Below the pieces are notes generated by a model. That model saw nothing but the letters and a program-made list of their open reading frames with translations. It was not told where the DNA came from and made no database searches. Of a stretch of 55,408 bases of DNA, positions 8,200 to 16,694 are shown in pieces. Origin of the DNA: Anaerolineae bacterium. Its GTDB lineage: Bacteria; Pseudomonadota; Alphaproteobacteria; DSM-16000; Inquilinaceae. Each line of letters starts with the position of its first letter. Position 1 is the stretch's first letter. The position numbers and the translations under genes are program-made. The DNA lies in assembly GCA_028285185.1 (NCBI GenBank), contig JANQQD010000375.1:1-55408 (forward strand), in the 5' to 3' direction.

Positions 8200-9105
8200 T
8201 TACGGCCTGTATCTGCCAAAGAAAGCTCCGAAGGCTTCCGCTACCGCGTCGGGAAGCTCCTCGGCCAGATAGTGGCCGCCGGGCAGCGAGTGGCCTTCCA
8301 CGCGCTCGGCGCGTTCGAGCCAGAGCGCCAGGCAGTCGAAGTGGCGCTGGATAGCGCCATGCGCGCCCCACAAAGCAAGAAGCGGCACTGCGACCCTCCG
8401 GCCGTCGTCGGCGTCGTCATGCGCGATGTCGATCGTGCAAGCGGCCCGGTAGTCTTCGCAGGATCCGTGGATTACCGCGGGATCACGGAAGCACTGCAGG
8501 TATTCCGTAAATGCCTCGGGGAAAAAGGGTGACATCCCCGCCGAACCGGAACCGCATTTCTTGCGCCAGAAGAAATCGGGATCGGCAGCGATCAGTGTTT
8601 CCGGGAACGGGTGCGGCTGGGTCAGCCAGTACCAGTGCCAATAGCTCTGGGCGAAAGCGCTGCCGGCGTTCCTGTACATCTCGCGAGTCGGCGCGATGTC
8701 GAGCGTTGCCAGCGCGAGCACACGGTCGGCGTGGTCAAGGGCCATCCTATGGGCGACGCGGGCGCCGCGATCGTGGGCGCCCACGAAGTATTGGTCAAAG
8801 CCCAGAGCGCGCATCGCTTCCACCAGGTCGCTCGCTGTTGCCCGCTTTGAGTATGGCGCGTGGCTGGGGTCGGTCGGCGGCTTGTGCGAGCGCCCATAGC
8901 CGCGAAGGTCAGCGCAGACGACTGTGAAGTACTGGCACAGCTCCGGCGCTACGCGATGCCACATCGCCGAAGTCTGCGGGTAGCCGTGCAGCAGCAGAAG
9001 CGGCGGTCCCGAACCGCCGACGCGGCAGAAGATCTCTCCTTCCGATACGGCCACGCGACGCTCCGAGAAGCCGTGGAAGAATGACCCTTTGCCGGGGCTG
9101 TGCAT
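8200..9105 (-). CDS. Alpha/beta hydrolase, haloacetate (fluoroacetate) dehalogenase-like
   Basis: A 301-residue cytoplasmic hydrolase. HGYPQTSAMW forms the oxyanion region. The nucleophile is an Asp, not a Ser, in GAHDRGARVAHRMALDH, as in fluoroacetate dehalogenases. LRGYG supplies a substrate Arg, and SYWHWYWLTQPHPFPE matches the His-Trp halide-binding stretch. CEDYRA and GGHYLAEE (catalytic His) complete the set. The expected reaction is hydrolytic dehalogenation of a 2-haloacid, though this group also contains epoxide hydrolases and uncharacterised enzymes, so the substrate is uncertain. It is third in line after the GT2 and GT39 genes, 28 bases downstream and co-directional, but has no obvious functional tie to them. 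Confidence 0.83.
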   Translation of the reverse strand: MHSPGKGSFFHGFSERRVAVSEGEIFCRVGGSGPPLLLLHGYPQTSAMWHRVAPELCQYFTVVCADLRGYGRSHKPPTDPSHAPYSKRATASDLVEAMRALGFDQYFVGAHDRGARVAHRMALDHADRVLALATLDIAPTREMYRNAGSAFAQSYWHWYWLTQPHPFPETLIAADPDFFWRKKCGSGSAGMSPFFPEAFTEYLQCFRDPAVIHGSCEDYRAACTIDIAHDDADDGRRVAVPLLALWGAHGAIQRHFDCLALWLERAERVEGHSLPGGHYLAEELPDAVAEAFGAFFGRYRP

Positions 9106-9133
9106 GCGGCCCGCCGCCTGCCGACGACCCGCT

Positions 9134-10921
9134 TCAACCTGCGGAAGGTTCGACCACGAACGCGTTGAGGTTGACGAACCGGCCGTTGGAGAAGTTGAAC
9201 CCGGTGATGGGACGGTCTGCCGGTACCAGGGTCACGGGGGCGTCGCCGAGCAACGCACGCACCTCTGTCTCCTGCGGTTCCTCAAGGAACAGGACGGCGC
9301 AGGTGACGCCGGCCTGGAGGGCCTCGGCGATCTGGTCGGGATGCTCCAGCACGGTGTCCGTGCGGGTCAGGAACACTACGCTTTCCAGGTCCAGCGGTGC
9401 CGTCATCACCCGATAGTCGGGGCAGGGCGCAAGCTCTGCGGCCGCCTCGGCAACTTGGCGGTTGATCCATATGGAGTCGACCTCGGGCAGGACGAACTGC
9501 CCATTCAGCCAGAGGGCGGCGAGCGTGATCGCAGGCGCATAGCGGAATGCGCGGATCGGGGGCGCGCGCAGCAGTGACCGAACCGACAGAACCAGAACCG
9601 CAATCCCGGTCGCGACGACTGGCAGGCCGATCCAAAGGAACTCCAGGTCCATGATCGAAACCAGCAGAAAGGGGCCGACCGTCAGGGTCAGACCGATTGC
9701 GACCCATGCCACCAGGAACGGCCAGAACAACACGCGCTGCCAGCGGCCGGCAGCCCGGTAGGGGACATCCAGTGCGCTCAGCGCCGCTGCGGTCAGCAAC
9801 GCAAGTGCGGGAAAGGTGGGCAGGGTATAGTGCGGCAGCTTGGTCACAATCAGCTCGAACATCACCCAGGTGGGAAGGATGACCGCCAGGCAGAAGCGCA
9901 CGGCCGGTTCGCGCCGGTTCCGCCAGATCCAGGGCAGGCCCAGCACCAGCGCAAGCGAGGCCGGCCAGAAGGTCAGATTGGCCACCAGGATGTAATATCC
10001 GGGCGGGAAGCCATGGCTCTGCTGGCCGGTGAAGACCTTGCCCAGAAGGTTGGTGCCGGCGGAGCTCTGGAAGAACGCGCCGGAACTCTCGAAGTAGATG
10101 GCCACGTACCAGGGCAGGGCGATGGCCAGTGCGATGGCGATCCCGACCAGGGGCTTCAAGCCCAAGAGCCAGCGCACACGGCGCTCGAAGATGCATAGCA
10201 TCGCCGCCGTAAGGCCGATGACCAGGGGATTCATCGGCCCCTTGATCATGCTGCCGACCCCGATGGCGACCCAGAAGGCGATGGCCCAGCCCCAACCGGG
10301 CGGTGCCGCACCTTGGCGCGCCTGATAGGCACGGTGCAACGCCAACAGGGCCACCATGATGGTCAGCAGCAGCACAGCGTCGGTCTTGGCTAACCGTGCT
10401 TCAACGCCCAGAACGACCGTCGAGGCCAGCAACAGCGCGCCGAGGAATCCGACGGACCGGCCGAACAGTCTGGCCCCAAGCACGCCGGTCAACAGGACGA
10501 CGACGATGGCGGCGAGATAGGACGGCAGGCGATATAGCCAGATCTCACGCGCTTCGACGTCGGAGATCGCCGCAACGGCGGCCGCCTGCAGCCAGTAGAT
10601 GCCGGCCGGCTGGAGATGGCGCGGGCTGTCCTGCAGCCGGATGTCGATGAAGTCGCCCGTCTCCAGCATCTGGGTTGCGGCCTGGGCATAACGGCTCTCG
10701 TCCCGGTCGACCGGTGGCACCGTCATCTGGCCGGGCCAGAAAACGACCGCGGCGACGATCAGCAGGATCGCAAGCTGCCAAAATGCCAGGTGCTGTGGCG
10801 GTGAGGGCGGCGGGGGCGTTTCTGCCGCGGCGGCGGGTTCAGGGTCGGCCGGAGGCTCTGCGGGTGTCTCGGGCGCAGGCTGCGGCTCTGGCGTGTCAGC
10901 CTCTGTCTCAGAAGGGGTCAT
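9134..10921 (-). CDS. Glycosyltransferase family 39 (ArnT/PMT-like) membrane protein
   Basis: A 595-residue integral membrane glycosyltransferase of the GT-C fold, predicted to move a sugar from a polyprenyl-phosphate donor to an acceptor on the periplasmic side. About 45 cytoplasmic residues rich in Pro, Ala and Glu come first, then the first membrane helix and the catalytic loop PPVDRDESRYAQAATQM with its Asp-Glu pair near residues 72-75. Some ten further hydrophobic segments and a small C-terminal soluble domain follow. ATG 10921 overlaps the end of the GT2 gene by 14 bases, showing translational coupling. The GT2 enzyme would make the lipid-linked donor. The small flippase-like gene often found between these two is absent. 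Confidence 0.88.
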   Translation of the reverse strand: MTPSETEADTPEPQPAPETPAEPPADPEPAAAAETPPPPSPPQHLAFWQLAILLIVAAVVFWPGQMTVPPVDRDESRYAQAATQMLETGDFIDIRLQDSPRHLQPAGIYWLQAAAVAAISDVEAREIWLYRLPSYLAAIVVVLLTGVLGARLFGRSVGFLGALLLASTVVLGVEARLAKTDAVLLLTIMVALLALHRAYQARQGAAPPGWGWAIAFWVAIGVGSMIKGPMNPLVIGLTAAMLCIFERRVRWLLGLKPLVGIAIALAIALPWYVAIYFESSGAFFQSSAGTNLLGKVFTGQQSHGFPPGYYILVANLTFWPASLALVLGLPWIWRNRREPAVRFCLAVILPTWVMFELIVTKLPHYTLPTFPALALLTAAALSALDVPYRAAGRWQRVLFWPFLVAWVAIGLTLTVGPFLLVSIMDLEFLWIGLPVVATGIAVLVLSVRSLLRAPPIRAFRYAPAITLAALWLNGQFVLPEVDSIWINRQVAEAAAELAPCPDYRVMTAPLDLESVVFLTRTDTVLEHPDQIAEALQAGVTCAVLFLEEPQETEVRALLGDAPVTLVPADRPITGFNFSNGRFVNLNAFVVEPSAG

Positions 10922-11690
10922 GGCGTTCGATCCAAGTGCCCACGGTGTGGCCATCGCCGTCGGACACGGCCTGGCGTGTCCGCTTGCGCAGCCAGATCAC
11001 ACCCATCAGGTCGAAGGTGCCGGCCACCGCGCGGCCGAGATTGGTGTATTTCGATCCGCCGTGCCGGCGTTCGCGATGGTCGACCGGATGGCAGATCAGC
11101 GGGTGCCCATAGAGGCGGAACAGCGCCGGCAGAAAGCGGTGCATCCCCTCGAAGACCGGCAGGCGCAGAAAGGCATCGCGTCGGAAGGCCTTGATGCCGC
11201 ATCCCGAATCCGGACAGTCGTCTCGCAGCATCCGGCGGCGCAGCGGGTTGGCGATCTTGGTGGCGATGCGGCGCCAGACTGTATCCTTGCGGTACTTGCG
11301 GATGCCCGCGACCAGCGGCGAAGGCGCTTCCGTCAGATTGGGCAGCCGGTCGGCGATGGCGCGGATGTCCGTGGCGATGTTCTGTCCGTCGCCGTCCATC
11401 GTGACGATCCACTTGCCGCGCGCCCATTCCGCTGCCGTGCGCAACGCGGCGGATTTGCCGGCATTGCGGCGGTGGCACACCAGCCGGACCCAGCCGTGGC
11501 GCTGCATGGTCCGGCGTACGCTTTCCGGCGTGCCGTCGGTCGACCCGTCATCGATGCAGAGCACCTCGAACGGCGCATAGCCGGCGAAAGCCTCGGCCAG
11601 CTCGTCCAGCACCGGACCGATATTCTCCGCTTCGTTCAGGATCGCGATCACGATCGAAACGCTAGGAGGGGCAGGCTGGGTCTCTTCCAT
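10908..11690 (-). CDS. Polyprenyl-phosphate glycosyltransferase, family 2 (DPM1-like)
   Basis: 260 residues. GT-A features are VSIVIAILNEAENI, the nucleotide-binding LCIDDGSTDGTPE, and the metal-binding DGDGQ within VTMDGDGQN. The C-terminal part has the dolichol/undecaprenyl-phosphate synthase hallmark of a His-Gly-Gly-Ser-Lys-Tyr-Thr-Asn-Leu-Gly-Arg run. There is no C-terminal pair of membrane helices, as in the soluble DPM1 group. It should transfer a sugar from a nucleotide donor to polyprenyl phosphate for the following GT39 enzyme. The start ATG 11690 has AGGAC upstream. Probable first gene of a three-gene operon with GT39 and the hydrolase. Confidence 0.9.
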   Translation of the reverse strand: MEETQPAPPSVSIVIAILNEAENIGPVLDELAEAFAGYAPFEVLCIDDGSTDGTPESVRRTMQRHGWVRLVCHRRNAGKSAALRTAAEWARGKWIVTMDGDGQNIATDIRAIADRLPNLTEAPSPLVAGIRKYRKDTVWRRIATKIANPLRRRMLRDDCPDSGCGIKAFRRDAFLRLPVFEGMHRFLPALFRLYGHPLICHPVDHRERRHGGSKYTNLGRAVAGTFDLMGVIWLRKRTRQAVSDGDGHTVGTWIERHDPF

Positions 11691-12123
11691 GCTGTCCTGA
11701 TCAATGCACCACCGGTCCGGGGGGAGTTGGACCAGAAATGCGCCTCCGCCACAACCGCGATCCCCTGGGTGTGCGCTACATACCGACGACCGGCCGCTCC
11801 CTGTCCTGATTCCGCACGTCTGCCACCGCGCCCGCCGCGGCCACGCTCACCTTCCAAGTCTTCCCGGATCTCAAGACCGCCGTCCATGCAGGGGATACGG
11901 GGCGGTCGCATGTCCCTGCATGCTTCGGCAATTGATGCCTGCCTCCGCGATCGGCTAGCCGACCAGCAGTTTGGCCTCGTCCGGCCCTGTTGCGGCTGGC
12001 GCATCGTGCTCTACGGACCTGAGCGCCGCGACATCGCGCTGGGCGCGTCCGAATTCAACCAAGGACTTCGCGCAGCCTCGCCGCCGCCGGACGGGCGTTG
12101 GACCCCGCCAGCAGGGCGGGCCG
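11691..12123. other. 433-base intergenic region without a supported gene
   Basis: Lies between the GT2 start and the TerB-like stop, both on the minus strand. Open frames cross it, but all have the composition of high-GC mirror frames. Two structures are visible: a perfect 12-base palindrome TCGGCTAGCCGA at 11950-11961, and a 6-bp hairpin cccgcc/ggcggg at 12104-12120, just beyond the TerB stop and possibly a weak terminator (no T-tract). Confidence 0.5.
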
Positions 12124-12534
12124 TCAGTCCGCCAGGTGGGTCCACCCCCAGACCTTGCGGGCTTTCTTCTCGTAGTCCACCCAGGCCTGTAGGGAGGCTT
12201 CGGCAGCGTCCCATTTGCTGTTGTCGATCACCGTCAGGGCAATGGCGCGGATAATCTCCAGTTCCGGTTCGCTGACACCGTCGCAATAGTCGGCAAGCAC
12301 ATAGCAGTCGTGCAGCAGGCGCACCCGTGCCCCGCGGCTCAACTCAACGACCTTGTCCAGGAAGGTAAATCGTGCCGGTGTGGTCAGGATCTCTTGGATA
12401 ACCGATCGGTCGACATAGTCCAGGCGGTCGACCAGGTCGACCACTGATGCCATCTCTTCTTCCGACAACTGGCCATCCGCCCAGGCAATGCAAGAAAGTA
12501 CGCGGACGCAGACCTCACCGTCTCTTTCGTTCAT
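12124..12534 (-). CDS. TerB-like (tellurite-resistance family) protein
   Basis: A 136-residue acidic helical protein. The N-terminal CVRVLSCIAWADGQLSEEEMASVVDLVDRL is the TerB helix-loop-helix with the acidic A-D-G-x-L-x-x-x-E metal-site motif. A second half, DGVSEPELEIIRAIALTVI, repeats the acidic pattern as in other TerB folds. TerB-like domains occur in metal-stress and membrane-associated systems, and single-domain versions are mostly uncharacterised, so no tellurite phenotype should be assumed. It is isolated by 102 bases from the ABC operon upstream. A second, membrane-anchored TerB-like protein is encoded at 29671-30648. Confidence 0.78.
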   Translation of the reverse strand: MNERDGEVCVRVLSCIAWADGQLSEEEMASVVDLVDRLDYVDRSVIQEILTTPARFTFLDKVVELSRGARVRLLHDCYVLADYCDGVSEPELEIIRAIALTVIDNSKWDAAEASLQAWVDYEKKARKVWGWTHLAD

Positions 12535-12636
12535 GATGTCCTACCGTGAGAAATCGATTTTGTCTCGCGTGATATTGGGCCTTGCCGGGCTCTCAGCAAG
12601 GTCGGCCCGGCACGAATCCCTTCTGTTGCTCTGCGG

Positions 12637-13119
12637 TCAGCCACCCGGTCGCAGGTGCAGATGGCAGCAACCGTCGCGCCCCGGCTCCCACGTCTCGGCA
12701 TGGAAGTTGAAGCCGGCACCCTCGAACGTGCCGTTGTCCACGCGCCCTGCGATGTGGCAGAGCAGAGACACCTCGTCTTCCGGTATCCCGGCGTCCAGCC
12801 AGGCCTCTTTCAACGGACAGCGGTGGAACTTGATGTCGACACCGCCGCCGTCGCTGCGCTGCACTTCCGGTGCAAACATCGCACCGCCGTCGGGGATGAT
12901 GCCCAAGAAGGCTTCCTTCAGGCCCTCCATGTTGGACTTCTCGATGTCCCGGAACTGCTGGCCTATCTCGACCCCGCGGCTGTAGATCGCCTGCTTGATG
13001 ATCTCCGCGGCGCGGTCGCGGCCCAGCTCGCCCTCCAGCGCCTTGTAGATGTGGTAGTACATCATCGCCCGGTTCTTGAACGAGGCGTAGAGCTCGCCCC
13101 GCAGCTTCTCCTCAGACAT
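12637..13119 (-). CDS. L-2-amino-thiazoline-4-carboxylic acid hydrolase-like protein
   Basis: 160 residues, resembling the ATC-hydrolase family (PF14196), first described for ring opening of 2-amino-thiazoline-4-carboxylate on the way to cysteine. Seen here: an N-terminal helical part (FKNRAMMYYHIYKALEGELG), a central IKFHRCPLKEAWLDAGIPEDEVSLLCHIAGRVD-like Cys-containing core, and a His/Cys-rich end GCCHLHLRPGG. The family is broad and the true substrate is unknown. ATG 13119 overlaps the livF stop by eight bases and has GGAG upstream, so it is the translationally coupled last gene of the ABC operon. This makes it a good clue to what the transporter imports. Confidence 0.75.
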   Translation of the reverse strand: MSEEKLRGELYASFKNRAMMYYHIYKALEGELGRDRAAEIIKQAIYSRGVEIGQQFRDIEKSNMEGLKEAFLGIIPDGGAMFAPEVQRSDGGGVDIKFHRCPLKEAWLDAGIPEDEVSLLCHIAGRVDNGTFEGAGFNFHAETWEPGRDGCCHLHLRPGG

Positions 13120-13867
13120 GGTCGGTCTCCTTCTCGGTGAATGCCCGTTCGCCCAGATAGGCGCGACGGATTGAGGGGTCGTTGGCCAGCGCGGCGGCCT
13201 CGCCTTCCACGGCGATATGGCCGCTGCGCAGCACATAGGCCCGGTCGGCCACGGCCAGGGCCATGGTGGCGCTCTGCTCCACCATCAAAATGGTGACGCC
13301 GCGGGCTTTCAGGCCGGCGATCGCCTCATAGATGCGCTCCACGAAGCGCGGCGACAGCCCCATCGACGGCTCGTCGATGCACAGCAGTTGAGGGTGGCGC
13401 ATCCATGCCCGGGCCATGGCCAGCATCTGCTGTTCGCCGCCGGACAGGGTGCCGGCGAGCTGTCCGAACCGCGCCCGCAGGTCGGGAAACAGGGCCAGCG
13501 CTTCCTCCGCGTCCTGCTCCAATTGCCGCCGGCCTTCATTGCGGCGCAGATAGGCGCCCATCAACAGGTTTTCGTGGACGGTCATCTCCGGGAAGACGCG
13601 ACGCCCCTCGGGGATCGAGCCGACCCCAAGTGCTGCGACCTGCGACGTGGCGAGACCGCGGATATCCCGCCCAAGCACCCGCACGGAGCCGCGCCGTGCC
13701 TGGACAAGCCCCAGGACCGTCTTGATCGTCGTCGACTTGCCCGAGGCGTTGCCGCCGAGCACGGCCACCGTTTCCCCCGGTGCCACGCGGACTGAGACGT
13801 CGAACAGCGCCTGGACCGAGCCATAGAAGATGTCGACGTGATCGATGGTGACGACGTCATCGCTCAT
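13112..13867 (-). CDS. livF: Branched-chain amino acid-type ABC transporter ATP-binding protein (LivF)
   Basis: A 251-residue ABC ATPase. Walker A is GGNASGKST (an Asn-Ala variant of the usual sequence), the signature is LSGGEQQMLAMARAW, Walker B is LLCIDEPSMGLSP, and the switch His lies in ILMVEQSA. The GLSPRFVERIYEAI region is typical of LivF. ATG 13867 overlaps the stop of livG by four bases (ATGA), so translation is coupled. It pairs with LivG to power the fused permease. The downstream hydrolase gene overlaps its end. Confidence 0.93.
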   Translation of the reverse strand: MSDDVVTIDHVDIFYGSVQALFDVSVRVAPGETVAVLGGNASGKSTTIKTVLGLVQARRGSVRVLGRDIRGLATSQVAALGVGSIPEGRRVFPEMTVHENLLMGAYLRRNEGRRQLEQDAEEALALFPDLRARFGQLAGTLSGGEQQMLAMARAWMRHPQLLCIDEPSMGLSPRFVERIYEAIAGLKARGVTILMVEQSATMALAVADRAYVLRSGHIAVEGEAAALANDPSIRRAYLGERAFTEKETDHV

Positions 13868-14730
13868 GACACCGGCTCCACGCCGGCGGATCCGTCCGCG
13901 CGGCGTCCCAGATAGGCTTCGACCACGTGCGGGTCGGCCAGAACGTCGTCGGGCGACCCTTCGGCCAGACGCCCGCCGCGGTCCATCACCAGCACATGCG
14001 AGGCCAGATTGCGCACCACGTCCAACTTGTGCTCGACCAGGATGACGGACATCTCGCCATGCTCGGCGTGCAGTCGGCCGATCAGGTCGGCAAGCTCGTT
14101 GGTTTCGGTCGGGTTCATGCCGGCCGTGGGCTCGTCCAGCAGCAAGAGCGACGGTCGGTCGACCAGGGCACGCGCGATCTCCAGCCGGCGACGGTTGGCA
14201 TAGGACAGGCTGTCTGCGCGGTCGTGGCGCCGTGGCCATAGCCGGTCGCCGAACAGTTTCAGGGTCGCTTCGGCCTGTTCGTCCAGCGCGCGCTCACGGC
14301 GTTTGAGACCGCCCGGCCGCAACAGCGCCACGGCGATCTCCGTCACCGGGTCGAAGCGGCGGCGTGCGGGGCTGCCGCCGATCAGCGAGACCGTCTGGCC
14401 GACGCGCACGCTGTCCCAGACCGAAAGGGCGGGGAAGACGCGGGAGGTCTGGAACGTCCGGCCGACGCCAAGGGCGGCGATCGCTTCCGGCGCGCGGCCG
14501 GTCAGCATGTGGCCGTTCAGGCGGATGGTGCCGCTGTCAGGCCGGATGACGCCGTTGATCAGCTGAAATAGGGTCGATTTGCCGGCACCATTGGGGCCGA
14601 CAACGGCCATCAGCTCTCCGGGCGACACCGACACGCTCAGCTGATCGACGGCGGCAACCCCGCCGAACCGCTTCGACACGCGGTCGACCACCAGGCGTGC
14701 ATCTGTCTCTGTCGGGCGGGTGGGCGGCAT
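13864..14730 (-). CDS. livG: Branched-chain amino acid-type ABC transporter ATP-binding protein (LivG)
   Basis: A 288-residue ABC ATPase. Walker A GPNGAGKSTLF, the LivG-type signature LSYANRRRLEIARAL, Walker B LLLLDEPTAGMNP and the switch ILVEHKLDVV are all in place. The long insert between Walker A and the signature (FQTSRVFPALSVWDSVRVGQ) is normal for LivG. ATG 14730 was chosen over an upstream ATG because the extra 24 residues look non-coding and overlap the permease. The permease stop lies ten bases upstream. Confidence 0.93.
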   Translation of the reverse strand: MPPTRPTETDARLVVDRVSKRFGGVAAVDQLSVSVSPGELMAVVGPNGAGKSTLFQLINGVIRPDSGTIRLNGHMLTGRAPEAIAALGVGRTFQTSRVFPALSVWDSVRVGQTVSLIGGSPARRRFDPVTEIAVALLRPGGLKRRERALDEQAEATLKLFGDRLWPRRHDRADSLSYANRRRLEIARALVDRPSLLLLDEPTAGMNPTETNELADLIGRLHAEHGEMSVILVEHKLDVVRNLASHVLVMDRGGRLAEGSPDDVLADPHVVEAYLGRRADGSAGVEPVS

Positions 14731-14740
14731 CGGCTTGGCC

Positions 14741-16612
14741 CTACTTGCTGCCCAAGAGGCCGTTCGGCCGGAACATGATGGCCAGCAGCAATACCAGCCC
14801 ATAGGCGACCATGCGGAACTCGCCGAACTCGCGCAGCACCTCTGTCAACACGATCAGCAACACGGCGCCGAACACAGCCCCCGTCAGGTTCCCGAGTCCG
14901 CCCAGAACGACCATGGTGAGCACGATGAATGAGGCCAGGATGAAGAAGTCGCCGGGTGCGATGAAGGCCAACAGGTGCGCATAGAGCGCGCCGGCGGCGC
15001 CGGCGAGAAACCCGCTGACGGCGAAGGCCATCAGCAGATAGCGCACGGCCGGCACGCCTGCGGCTACCGCAGCCAGTCGATCCTCGCGGATCGCCCGCCA
15101 GGTCCGCCCCACATTGGACTGCAGCAGCCGGCCCGTCAGGAATAGCGCCAGTGTGAGCACCGCCAGGCTCAGCCAGTAGTAACCGGCATTGTCGGTGATG
15201 GAGAAACCGCCCAACAGGCCGACACTGGGGGGCGGGATGCCGCGTACGCCCATCGGGCCCCGGGTGACGTCGATCCACGACAGGAAGATGGAATGCAGGA
15301 TCAACCCAGAGGCGAGCGTAGCCATGACGATGACATGGCCGGACAAGCGCACGGCCACCACCCCACAGGCGATCGCGGCGATCGCGCCCGTGATGCCGGC
15401 CGCGACCAGCAGCAACTCGATCGGCAGGTCGTAGGCCACGCCCAGTAGTGCTGCGGTATAAGCGCCGACGCCGAACAGGGCGGCGTGGCCGACTGAGATC
15501 TGGCCGGCGCTGCCGGCTACCACGGTCAGGCTGACCGCCAAGAGTGAGAAGATGGCCGCCAGCGTGCCGATATGCTCCCACGTCCGGTCGGCGACGAAAG
15601 GGTAGAGGGCTGCCAGAACGAGGACCGCCAGCGCCGGCCAGCCGGCCAGCGTGTAGACGCGGCTCGTGACGGGGCTGAAGGCACTCGCCATCAGCGAGGT
15701 CGACGGCACCATGCCGGCCGCTGCTTGCGCGCCGCCCAGCGCGTCGAGCCCGCGGGCGCCGAACAGGCCCTGCGGACGGAAGAACAGGACCAGAAGCAGC
15801 AGCGAGTAGGCGACCATGTTGCGGTAGAGCGAGCCGAGATAGCTGCTGGTCAGGCTCTCGAAGATGCCCAGCAGCAGCCCGCCGGCAATGGCGCCCGGGA
15901 TGCTGCTGATGCCGCCCAACAGGGCAGCGGTGAAGCCCTTCAGCCCGAACGGGATGCCCATGGTCGGCCAGATGCTCTGGTAATAGAGGCCGATCAGCAC
16001 GCCGCCGATTCCGCCCAAGAGACCGGCGAGGCCGAAGGTCAGCGTGCGCATGGCGGCGACGTTGACCCCCATCTGCTGTGCCGCCTCCGGGTCCATGGCG
16101 GTCGCCCTGAGGGCCCGGCCGGTCCAGGTGTACTTCAGGAACAACGTCAGCGAGACGATGCAGATGATTCCGGTCGCCAGGATGAGGAGGTCGACCGCAG
16201 AGATGAAGGCGTTGCCGACGGTCCAGGCCTGATCGGCCAGCGGGCTGGGGAATCCCTGCGTGTTTGGGGACCATATCAGTTCAGCAGAGGAATCGATGAT
16301 CACGGCTAAGGCCAGCGTCGCCAGCAGCGGGGCGATCCGGGGCCCACGCTGGATCGGCCTGAGGCAGGCCCAATCCAGCGCCACGCCGATGCCTGTGGTC
16401 AACAGGATGCCCAACAGGGCAGCCGGCAACAGCGGTAAGCCCAGATAGCTGACGCCGGTGAAGGTGAGATATCCGCCCAGCATGAACAGCGAGCCCTGGG
16501 CGAAGTTGATCAGGTTGGCGACGCCGAACACCAGCGCGAAGCCGATCGCCAGCAGGGCATAGACATTGCCGATGGCAAGGCCGTTGATGATCTGACTGAA
16601 GAAATCGACCAT
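14741..16612 (-). CDS. Fused LivH-LivM permease of a branched-chain amino acid-type ABC transporter
   Basis: A 623-residue inner-membrane protein joining the two permease subunits that are usually separate. Residues 1 to about 290 are LivH-like, opening FFSQIINGLAIGNVYALLAI and containing GVANLINFAQGSLFMLGGY. Residues about 320-623 are LivM-like, with LTVVAGSAGQISVGHAALFG and ending with the GRTWRAIREDRLAAVAAGV coupling helix and a LivM-type tail. About 16 hydrophobic segments are seen, and a short hydrophilic linker near 290-320 joins the halves. No stop or frameshift separates them, so the fusion is real in this sequence. Operon: binding protein, this permease, livG, livF, hydrolase. Confidence 0.93.
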   Translation of the reverse strand: MVDFFSQIINGLAIGNVYALLAIGFALVFGVANLINFAQGSLFMLGGYLTFTGVSYLGLPLLPAALLGILLTTGIGVALDWACLRPIQRGPRIAPLLATLALAVIIDSSAELIWSPNTQGFPSPLADQAWTVGNAFISAVDLLILATGIICIVSLTLFLKYTWTGRALRATAMDPEAAQQMGVNVAAMRTLTFGLAGLLGGIGGVLIGLYYQSIWPTMGIPFGLKGFTAALLGGISSIPGAIAGGLLLGIFESLTSSYLGSLYRNMVAYSLLLLVLFFRPQGLFGARGLDALGGAQAAAGMVPSTSLMASAFSPVTSRVYTLAGWPALAVLVLAALYPFVADRTWEHIGTLAAIFSLLAVSLTVVAGSAGQISVGHAALFGVGAYTAALLGVAYDLPIELLLVAAGITGAIAAIACGVVAVRLSGHVIVMATLASGLILHSIFLSWIDVTRGPMGVRGIPPPSVGLLGGFSITDNAGYYWLSLAVLTLALFLTGRLLQSNVGRTWRAIREDRLAAVAAGVPAVRYLLMAFAVSGFLAGAAGALYAHLLAFIAPGDFFILASFIVLTMVVLGGLGNLTGAVFGAVLLIVLTEVLREFGEFRMVAYGLVLLLAIMFRPNGLLGSK

Positions 16613-16637
16613 GGGCTGGATGCGGCCGACCGGCAGG

Positions 16638-16670
16638 CGGTCAGGGCGGCGGCCGTGGCCGCCCTGACCG
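16638..16670 (-). terminator. Strong stem-loop between the binding-protein and permease genes
   Basis: A perfect 13-bp stem (cggtcagggcggc / gccgccctgaccg) with a 7-base loop, 25 bases past the binding-protein stop and 26 bases before the permease start. No T-run follows on the minus strand, so it is more likely a partial terminator or RNA-stabilising hairpin that lets the binding protein be made in excess, as is common for such operons (inference). Confidence 0.7.
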
Positions 16671-16694
16671 TGGCTCTTTGTCCTCTCGCCGGGG

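Noticed and set aside
8193..8207. Hairpin ggccg-gttta-cggcc at the end of the hydrolase gene
   Set aside because: Only a 5-bp stem with no T-tract, overlapping coding sequence; too weak to call a terminator.
10893..12254. 453-codon plus-strand open frame over GT2 and the following gap
   Set aside because: Most is antisense to the GT2 gene. The only gene-like part outside it (from ATG 11910) runs into the TerB gene antisense and shows no recognisable fold.
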